Source of the DNA: Hyaloraphidium curvatum
Taxonomy: Eukaryota > Monoblepharomycota > Hyaloraphidiomycetes > Hyaloraphidiales > Hyaloraphidiaceae
Direction: 5' to 3'
Length of the DNA: 64,000 nt
NCBI GenBank assembly: GCA_025558095.1
Contig: JAIVFI010000033.1
Span: 1-64,000 of the forward strand
The notes below the pieces were generated by a model. The model was not told the DNA's origin, ran no database searches, and worked only from the letters and a program-made list of their open reading frames with translations. Below, one piece after another: positions 57,207-64,000 of this stretch. Both the position numbers and the translations under genes were made by a program. Position 1 is the stretch's first letter. Each line of letters opens with the position of its first letter.

Positions 57207-58769
57207 ATGCCGCCGCGCCGCCGGGAGCTGTTATATGGGATTGCCGGCGCGTGCCTGCTCGCGGTGTGGCTCGCCGCGGGGCTGGCGCTGCGGGGGCGAA
57301 CTCCGACCGCGCCGGCGACTCGGCCCCCGGATGCCGCGGACGCGTCCCCGGGGCCGCCCGACGCCGACCCCCAACCGGGCGGTTCCGGGCTCCCCGTGCC
57401 GCCCATCGACGCGTGGTCGCTGAGGGAGAGCGTGCCCCCGCCCCGGCCCGCCGCACCACAACCCCCCGCGCTGCCGCCGCGCACCCCCGGGCCGCCCGGC
57501 ACGGAGCACCTCGACTTTGCCCACGCCGTGCTCCCCAAAATGCCCCTGCCCTCCGTCGAGGAGCTTGCGGAGCACGGCACGCCACCAAACGCCTCGCTGC
57601 TGCCGCCGATGGCCTGGGTCGTCACCGCCACCTTCTCGTACATCCTCAGGCACAGCTACCTCCTCCCGCACGCCGCGTGCTACTCGGCCCTCCGCAACCT
57701 GCCCTTCTACCTGCTGCCGTACGCGGAGGACCACGAGGCCCCGCTGGACTCCCTCCCCATGAAGCTGGCGCCCATCATTCCACTCCTCCCCAAATTCCGC
57801 TGGCTCCTCTTCACCGACGCCGACACCATCGTCGCCGACTCGCGCGCCGACATCTTCCGCTCCTTTGCGGCCCCCGAGGAGCTCCTCGGCCCCCTCGGCG
57901 CCGACGTCGTCTTCCCCGACCGCGACAACGGCGAGCTGTGCTCGTGCTCCTTCCTCGTGCGCAACTCCCCCGGCGGCCGCGCGTTCCTGCGGGCATGGTA
58001 CGGGTGGTGGGGCGACCCGGCGCTCGCGGGGCGCGCGGGCACAGGGACCGACGACGGGATGGGCGGCGACCTGCAGGGCGAACGGCCCCGCTACCGCAAC
58101 GGCAGGATCGGGGACCAGGGCGACCTCCTCGAGCTGGTCCTCTCGGCCGCCGGGCTGGGCGGGTGGACCCCCGTTCCTGACGCCGCGCGCGCGCCGGACC
58201 CGCGGTGGCCCTTCCGGATGCAGGCCCTGCACGCCTCGGGCTTCCCCTCGGGCGACGACGCGCTCCCCTCCCCCGCCTCCCCCGTCCCCGTCCCCCTCCT
58301 CCCGTTCCAACCCCCCGGCAGCGAAAAGGGGAACCTCACCATCTGCAGCAACGCCTTCCACCCCTCGGCATCCACCTCCGCCTTCCTCGCCTGCTCCCGC
58401 GCCGCCCTTGCCCCGCTGCGCTCGGCATCCCCGCGCTCCCCCTCGTACGCCCTGGACCTCCGCCTGCCCGGCGGCCACCGCGCAAGGCTCCGCGCATACA
58501 AGGTCTTTGCCTCGTGGATCCGCTGGGCCGACGGCCGCATGCGGTGCCGCGGGGATTACACCGGCTACCCGTGGTGCCGCGCGGTTCCCGGGGACGCGAT
58601 GCTGGCGGGCAAGGGACTGCACCGGTTCCTCGGCGCGGGGGTGATGGCGTGCGGGGGCGAGTGGACGGTCGCGCCGCGGATGGGGGTGCGGGAGGCGAGG
58701 GGGCTGTTGAAGGGGCTGGGGTGGGAGGCGTATGCGGGGTGCTGGGAGGAGGGGGAGTACGTGTGCTAG
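57207..58769 (+). CDS. Type II membrane glycosyltransferase with DxD motif
   Basis: A 520-residue single-exon protein. The N-terminal anchor is YGIAGACLLAVWLAAGLAL, followed by a Pro-rich stem of about 80 residues and a catalytic region. Seen: AWVVTATFSYILRHSYLLPH (first strand of a nucleotide-sugar fold), FRWLLFTDADTIVADSRADI (DxD, metal and donor binding), FLVRNSPGGRAFLRAWYGWW, and GDQGDLLELVL. These are typical of GT-A fold enzymes resembling DUF273 or the Gma12/Mnn10 group, but the family cannot be fixed. The C-terminus has a Cys-rich segment (RCRGDYTGYPWC). Likely Golgi-resident. Confidence 0.75.
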   Translation: MPPRRRELLYGIAGACLLAVWLAAGLALRGRTPTAPATRPPDAADASPGPPDADPQPGGSGLPVPPIDAWSLRESVPPPRPAAPQPPALPPRTPGPPGTEHLDFAHAVLPKMPLPSVEELAEHGTPPNASLLPPMAWVVTATFSYILRHSYLLPHAACYSALRNLPFYLLPYAEDHEAPLDSLPMKLAPIIPLLPKFRWLLFTDADTIVADSRADIFRSFAAPEELLGPLGADVVFPDRDNGELCSCSFLVRNSPGGRAFLRAWYGWWGDPALAGRAGTGTDDGMGGDLQGERPRYRNGRIGDQGDLLELVLSAAGLGGWTPVPDAARAPDPRWPFRMQALHASGFPSGDDALPSPASPVPVPLLPFQPPGSEKGNLTICSNAFHPSASTSAFLACSRAALAPLRSASPRSPSYALDLRLPGGHRARLRAYKVFASWIRWADGRMRCRGDYTGYPWCRAVPGDAMLAGKGLHRFLGAGVMACGGEWTVAPRMGVREARGLLKGLGWEAYAGCWEEGEYVC

Positions 58770-58887
58770 GGCCTGCGTGGCGGGCTGCGGTCGGCGCGGT
58801 GGACGGCGGGCACGGGGAGTCCCAGGAATGCGGTATGGTTGACCAGCTACAATGCCTCCACGAGACCTTTTTCGCCCCTGTCGTTGC

Positions 58888-59865
58888 TCAAAACACTACG
58901 CGGTAGTCCACCATCCTCAAAAACTCGACCTCCATCCTCCGCAGCGCCGCCTCGGGGATCCCGCTCGCGTCGCTCCACCGCGATATCGAGTGCCGCGAGT
59001 CGTCGAGCACCTTTGTGCTCAGCAGGAGGGAGACGGCGGTGACGGCGTAGTGGCTTCCCCACGCGAAGCTGTCCTGCGTGCTGACCCGCGCACGCAGGGC
59101 GCGGACGAGGTCCGACGCCCGCGCGACGGCGTACGGCGGCGGGTGCATCAAAGTGAGCAGCCGCCGTAGGTAGGAAGCAAAGTGCGGGCTGTCCTGCGAG
59201 AAGAGCGTCGCCGCCCTCGCGTGCGGCCCGGGGCCGGCGCTGAACGGCGACGGCGTGGGCGGCTGCGGGTACCACGCCGTGTACGCGGTCGAGGCGCACA
59301 TGGAGACGAGCAGGTCCACGGGGTAGGGGTCGCCGTCGGCCACGTCCCAGAACACGGACGAAGTTTGGGTGCCGGGAGTCGAGGGGGAGCGGTCCGGGGG
59401 TGTGGGCGAGGAGAAGTATGTGCCCGAGGATGCGCGCGAGGCGAGGGTGCGGCCCATGTCGCAGGTGGAGGCGGCGAGGGTCGATGTGGGCGAGGCGCCG
59501 GTCAGGGCGGACCAGTCGAATGCGTCGGCGAGGTCGTCCGCGGGGCGCCTGCCCCCGGAGCAGTCTGGTTTGGTTGCCGGCAGGACGCCGGACGCCCTCG
59601 AAGCGGGCCTCAGGGGGGCCGAGCCGGGGCCGCCGAGCCTCCTTCTGGGGCTGCCCTTTGCCGCGCCCGCCGACTCGGTGCGCCGCCTGCGCCGCGGCGA
59701 GCGCCCGTCGGCCTTGTGCGCTTCGACGACGGGGAGTCCATAGGACGGCGCGGCAGCCCTGGGCGGCCCGCGCCGGTCCTGTTCAGGCGGGCGGCTCGCC
59801 GCGGGGTGCACCGCCCACGCGAACGGCGCCGGCGGCGGAAACACGGCACACTGCGCGGCGGCCAT
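58888..59865 (-). CDS. PHO80-like cyclin
   Basis: A 325-residue single-exon protein. The first 175 residues are disordered and Ser/Pro/Arg-rich. Residues about 180-325 fit the PHO80/PCL cyclin fold: DLLVSMCASTAYTA, HFASYLRRLLTLMHPPPYAV, then SHYAVTAVSLLLSTKVLDDS, HSISRWSDASGIPEAALRRM and EVEFLRMVDYRVVF at the very end. Such cyclins pair with Pho85/CDK5-type kinases in phosphate and polarity control in fungi. The protein stops directly after the VDYRVVF helix, so no C-terminal extension is present. Confidence 0.85.
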   Translation of the reverse strand: MAAAQCAVFPPPAPFAWAVHPAASRPPEQDRRGPPRAAAPSYGLPVVEAHKADGRSPRRRRRTESAGAAKGSPRRRLGGPGSAPLRPASRASGVLPATKPDCSGGRRPADDLADAFDWSALTGASPTSTLAASTCDMGRTLASRASSGTYFSSPTPPDRSPSTPGTQTSSVFWDVADGDPYPVDLLVSMCASTAYTAWYPQPPTPSPFSAGPGPHARAATLFSQDSPHFASYLRRLLTLMHPPPYAVARASDLVRALRARVSTQDSFAWGSHYAVTAVSLLLSTKVLDDSRHSISRWSDASGIPEAALRRMEVEFLRMVDYRVVF

Positions 59866-60818
59866 CGTCGGGAAGGCGCGCGCAGTCCACCCTCGCTAGA
59901 GGACCGCCGGTCCGGTCGCGCCCTCGTTTGCGGTTGGTGGGGGAGGCCTGGCCGGCGGGGACACCGCCGCCGACGCGCGATCCTCATTCGATCGAGGCAG
60001 CCGAAAACGAACGGGGATCGAACGCCACTGATCCGCGAAAAATGCATGGATCCGCGCCGGCGCTGGCGATACATCTTCCTTTTGCCTCATAAACTGCATC
60101 GCGGGCCTCGAGGTGCGCCTCGCTGCCCCGTCCTTGCGGATCGGGGCGGGCGGCCTTCCATCGCCCCCCCAGCCCGGCCGCCATCGGCAGGTTCCCTCCT
60201 GCGGGTCCAGATCCGCAACCGCCCCCATCGGCCCTCGGACCGCGTCCCCCGATCAGAAACAAGGCCGCCGTATCGAACGGTTCCCGCAGCCAAACTCTGC
60301 GGACGCGCCCTCGGCTGCCCCGCGATCGATCGGGACGCAAGGGCGTGACCGCAGCCGAGTCACCCCGGCCCCGGACCCAGGCCTGCCTCCCCGCTCCGGA
60401 CTCACCCCAACCCCGCCCGCCGATCTGACCGCCCGCCGCCTGCGGCGGGAACCTTCGGACGCATCGGGGGACCCCTGCGGTTTTGCGCTGGCCGGCCGGG
60501 GTGCCGACCAGGCTCGCCACCCTGCGCAAGGGCGGGCCGCCGCATTGCCGCCGCGCCCTCGAAATGCGCGACTCGATCGCGCGATGAGGGATCGGGCGGT
60601 GCTTAGGGGACGGGTAGGACGCACGGCCTGGATCGGGCTCGCTTGCTCATTTGCGGTCCTCGATGGGCAAGGGCACCGCGCCGCACGTGCTCGAGGACAT
60701 ACAATGGGATCGAGCCCATAGGGGGGATTTCGGGCTGCACAACAGATTCCCGCGCCCTCCACAAAGCGATGTGACGCAACTGGCCTCCAAATCCTGCGGA
60801 ACCGAAAACCCCCCGCCC
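59866..60818. other. Intergenic region
   Basis: About 950 bases between the cyclin start and the monooxygenase stop, both on the minus strand. Long Arg/Pro-rich frames occur on both strands but have no motifs. It should contain the cyclin promoter. No RNA gene was seen. Confidence 0.4.
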
Positions 60819-63050
60819 TCAGAGCACAATCTCCGACGCCGGCACCTCCACAACCTTCCCGTCCCTCCAAGCCCTCCAGATGAGCTCGTCCTTGGGCATC
60901 GTCCTCATCGTCTCGATGAAGCTCGCCGTGTCCCCGGGCCAAACTCCCGACACCCTTATTCCATCCTTCGACTTGTACCAAGCTATCCGCCCGCCCGTCA
61001 GCCACCCGCCCGCATGGCCGCCCGAAAAGGGGACCCACCGTTGCACCGGTCGTACGACACCGTGCCCTTGAGGTACTCCTGGCACGCGACCATCTGCTCC
61101 GCGACCTTGTCCGCGCGGGGCTCGATCGAGTGGAGGTCGTAGACCTGCATGCGCTGGACCATGTAGAAGATCGAGTCCAGGACCTCCTCGAAGAGGGGGA
61201 GGAGGGAGTTGTGGATCGTGGGCCAGTTCTGGGGCGGGAGACGGGGGTCAGCTGATCTACGGGAGGGTGGGGAGGGAACGCACGGGGCCGCAGGTGATGT
61301 AGCTAGTGAGGAAACGCGAAGGGTCAGCGGAGCCTCAGCGGAGCGCGGATCCGGACCCACAAGTTGGGCATGTACGGCGCCATGACGGACTTCCAGTTGT
61401 CCGGGTAGTCCGCCCACATCTCCTGGATGACCTTGCCCTCGCGGCCGACCATCTTCCAGTTCGGCTGCCGACAAGAGTTAGACCGCCCCTGACGTCCGCC
61501 CCGCCGCGACCGAAACGCACCGTGAACGAGGTATCGAACCCCGTCGCGCAGACCAGCACGTCCGCCTTGTACTCCTTCCCGTCGACGGTGACGATCCCCT
61601 CGCGGGTGATGTGGCTGATCTTGTCGAAGACGATCTCGGCGTTGGGCGCCTGGATGGCCTCGAGGTACGTATCCGACGGGGTCACGCGGCGGCAGCCGAC
61701 GCGGAAGTCGGGCATGAGCTTGGCGCGGAGCACGGGGTCCTTGATGCGCTCCTCTGGGGTCGGGAGGGCGGGGTCAGACCTCGCTAACGCAATCCGGGCC
61801 CGTTCGCGAGCCCACCGTACTCCTGCTTGACCATGGCGTTCATTGCCTCCTGCGCCGGCGATCCGTTGACCCAGGCCGGGTACATGCTCTCGAGCTGGTC
61901 CCACAGCATGTGCCTGTAGCTGTCCAGGTACTCCCTGTCCGACTCGAACTTCTTGATCTCCTCCTCGGAGTAGTACACCGGCATGCGCTTGCGCAGGATC
62001 CACACGGGGCTGCGCTGGAACACGGTGATCTTGCTCACCACGGGCTGCATCGAGGGCACGATCTGCACCGCCGAGGCGCCGGTGCCGATGACGAGGACCG
62101 ACTTGCCGGTGTAGTCGTAGGACTGGTCCCAGCGCGCAGAGTGCATGAGCTTGCCCCGGAACTCGTCGAGGCCCTTGATCTCCGGCCAGCGCCAGTTGTT
62201 CATAATCCCGCTGGAAGAGAAGGAATTCGAGTTGGAGACGGGTTGCGAGGGGTTCGGCGAGTTGGCAAGAAGTCGCCGGGGAACCCGTAGAAATCGTCAC
62301 TTACGCGCCGTGGACGAGGACGTCGCACTCGTCCTCGAAAGGCTGGTTCGTGTTCAGATCCGTCATGAGGACCTTCGGGCGCGTTTGGTTCGATCAGCCG
62401 GTTCCGCACGTCAATGCCACCATACCCCACCTTCCACTTGCCGGTCTCGTCGTTCCAGACGCACTCGTTGACGCGCGTGCTGTACTTGACGAACTTCTCC
62501 ACGTTGTACTTCTTGTAGATCTTGTCGAAGTATTCCCAAATCTTGAAAATGAGAGAATCAAGGTCACAAGGGGCCGGGGGGGAGGCGGGCGACCGAACCT
62601 CGGGAGAGTCGGAGTACGTCTTCGTCCAAGAGGGGTTTGGATCAAAGCTCCAGCAGTAGAGGTGGCTAGGGACATCGCAGCCGCATCCAGGGTCTGGGAG
62701 AAGCGGAAAGGCGCGATGGGCAAGGCACATGACACGAGCAGAGTGAGCTGCCAGAGCTCGGGGAAGCGTACGAGAGAACTTACAGCGATTTTCGAGCCAT
62801 GTCCCGCCATGTTGCGGATTCTTGTCGTAGCACATCAGCTCCACGTTGTCCATGGCCTTGTGGTTCCGTGCGAGCCCTTGGACCCGAATGGCAGAGTAGG
62901 AGGCACAGGCGGCGCCGCCGATGTGGACGACCCGGATCCTCCGGTGTTTTGGGGCATCCTGCGAGGCGAGGAATCTCAGCGGAGCTTCCCGGAACAAGTA
63001 GTAAGGCCGACCTCCAAGGCCTGGTTGATGAGCGGGTCCGGGAAGGGCAT
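60819..63050 (-). CDS. Baeyer-Villiger-type flavin monooxygenase, 11 exons
   Basis: An FAD- and NADPH-dependent monooxygenase of 530 residues; this group oxidises ketones to esters. Eleven exons join with consistent phases: 63050-63012, 62958-62784, 62693-62599, 62541-62431, 62372-62305, 62210-61816, 61753-61521, 61464-61361, 61302-61284, 61228-61039 and 60982-60819. Seen: an unusual first FAD loop VVHIGGAACASYSAIRV (no standard GxGxxG), NPQHGGTWLENRYPGCGCDV, the Baeyer-Villiger signature FRGKLMHSARWD, NADP loop VLVIGTGASAVQIVPS, VLVCATGFDTSF, and PNFYITCGPNWPTIHNSLL. The ninth exon is 19 bases and supplies YITCGP. Substrate unknown. Introns are 53-94 bases, two with GTAAGT and most with GTG-type donors. 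Confidence 0.92.
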
Positions 63051-63431
63051 CTTGGTTGCAGGTGCGAGCAGGGCCGCTTGCTGTGAGCCGCGGCGGCAGT
63101 ATTCGAGATTGCAACCAACGACCACAGAGCCGCAAAGTCCGAGGGGGCGAGCGGCCGGTTGGTGTCGATCGCAGAACAACCGTCCGGAGCGACCACAACG
63201 CAGAGCCGCACGGTCCGGTGCAAAAAGCAATCAGTGGCTGTAGAAAAAGGAGTTCCTTGAACGGCGCTCACGCAGGATTGGCTCGGTGCGAGTGAAGTCC
63301 GCGTGGGAGACGCGGCGCGCGCCTTTGGCGGTTTGCCGCCTGCGGCGGGCCGCCGCTCATCCGTTGCCACACCCCCGATTCGGCTTCACGGAACGACCCA
63401 AGTTGGGTATTGAATACATTTGCCCTGCTCT
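63051..63431. other. Intergenic region
   Basis: About 380 bases between two minus-strand genes: promoter side of the monooxygenase and 3' side of the sugar kinase. Nothing else was recognised. Confidence 0.4.
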
Positions 63432-64000
63432 TCACTTGGATCCGGCGGCGATTGCGGCCCCGAGGACCCCGGCAGCCGCGCCCAGCCGCCCTGGCTTCAC
63501 GGAAACACCGATCGGAGCCAACGAGGCGTCGATGCCCGCCCGCACGGCGTCCCAGTAACCATCTGCAATGCCGCCCAGCACATGCAGCATGCTAGGGCGG
63601 AACGACTCGGCGAAGCCGCGGAGATAGTCGCCGAGAGTCGCGGCGAAAAGCTCCAGAGCCTCGCGCCCCGCGACGGGATCCAGATCACGAACGGCATCGG
63701 CGTCAACCACTTCAGGCGACGCCAAACCCGCGCTGCGCAGCAACGTCGCCAGACCGCGCACGCTCCAGGTGTCGTCGGCGATAACCGTTCCGCCATGGCT
63801 CTTGCGATCCAGCTCGGCTCCCCAGGCACCGATCATGCCCGCTTTCTTTATCCATGCCGCGGTGTCGACAATGCCCGAGTAGATCCACCCATTTTCTGGC
63901 ACCCCAGCCCCGCTGGAGAGCACTTTGCCGGCTTGGACGAAGCACGAGCCGAGCCCGGTTCCGAGGGTGATGGCCATCGCCTTTTGGGACCCGCCCAGAC
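63432..64000 (-). CDS. ROK-like sugar kinase, C-terminal part (5' end outside window)
   Basis: The last about 189 residues of a sugar kinase of the ROK/actin-like ATPase fold. The frame is open to the window edge and reads LGGSQKAMAITLGTGLGSCF, the family's phosphate-binding GTG.G loop, then GKVLSSGAGVPENGWIYSGI, and near the end MLHVLGGIADGYWDAVRAGI (second GG loop) and a Gly/Ala-rich helix. ROK proteins include glucokinases, allokinase, and N-acetyl-sugar kinases. The ROK Cys-rich zinc motif is not visible in the part present, so the exact subgroup is open. Confidence 0.7.
   Translation of the reverse strand, partial: LGGSQKAMAITLGTGLGSCFVQAGKVLSSGAGVPENGWIYSGIVDTAAWIKKAGMIGAWGAELDRKSHGGTVIADDTWSVRGLATLLRSAGLASPEVVDADAVRDLDPVAGREALELFAATLGDYLRGFAESFRPSMLHVLGGIADGYWDAVRAGIDASLAPIGVSVKPGRLGAAAGVLGAAIAAGSK

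Noticed and set aside
1-64000. CRISPR arrays, bacterial operons, Shine-Dalgarno sites
   Set aside because: No short regular repeats; introns, signal-anchors and fungal families show a eukaryotic nuclear genome.
1-64000. tRNA or rRNA genes in the larger intergenic gaps
   Set aside because: No convincing cloverleaf, B-box or rRNA-like stretch was noticed by eye; a covariance-model search would be decisive.

Overview
The window is nuclear DNA of a eukaryote, most probably an early-diverging (non-Dikarya) fungus. It is very GC-rich and compact. Many genes are broken by short introns of about 44-116 bases, mostly with GTG-type donors, and genes sit on both strands with no operons. Two Zn2Cys6 transcription factors, a PHO80-like cyclin, Mnn1-type (GT71) and CAP10-type (GT90) glycosyltransferases and F-box proteins point to Fungi. 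Presenilin, which yeasts lack, and a bacterial-type MetA-family enzyme argue against a typical ascomycete. A chytrid- or Hyaloraphidium-like lineage would fit, but that is a guess from gene content. Exon joins were inferred by hand from frame, splice sites and family conservation, and none was confirmed with transcripts.

Layout. 0-10 kb: 3' end of an iron/manganese superoxide dismutase, a Zn2Cys6 regulator, a secreted protein with a polycationic tail, a five-exon 2-oxoglutarate/Fe(II) oxygenase, a PMP3-like proteolipid with a long Pro-rich PPxY tail, and a DUF2087-like protein. 10-24 kb: a macrodomain fused to a class-M-like sirtuin, an unknown protein, presenilin, an F-box gene with a decayed and rearranged relative beside it, a large Cys-rich surface protein divergent from an aminoglycoside-phosphotransferase-like kinase, and a Thr-rich secreted protein. 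24-36 kb: a polysaccharide pyruvyl transferase-like protein, a sphingoid/diacylglycerol-type lipid kinase, a second Zn2Cys6 regulator, a MASE1 hybrid histidine kinase, and a small disulfide-rich secreted protein. 36-48 kb: OLA1 ATPase, a MetA-type homoserine O-acyltransferase, a caspase-like protease with a doubled Cys-rich prodomain, a MYND protein, a 5'-truncated Baeyer-Villiger monooxygenase relic, a membrane protein bordered by remnants of its own tandem duplicate, and a protein kinase. 48-59 kb: four glycosyltransferase genes (GT90, GT71, a fucosyltransferase-like gene, a DxD-type gene) interrupted by a ~0.7 kb segmental duplication and small unknown genes. 59-64 kb: PHO80-like cyclin, an 11-exon Baeyer-Villiger monooxygenase, and the 3' part of a ROK-like sugar kinase.

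The genes do not form one pathway. Two themes stand out. The first is secretory and cell-surface biology: several glycosyltransferases, a pyruvyl transferase-like gene, four Cys- or Thr-rich secreted proteins and presenilin. The second is local gene turnover: at least six truncated, frameshifted or internally deleted gene copies. The most unusual genes are the macrodomain-sirtuin fusion and the MetA-type acyltransferase with a predicted acetyl-CoA-specific active site.
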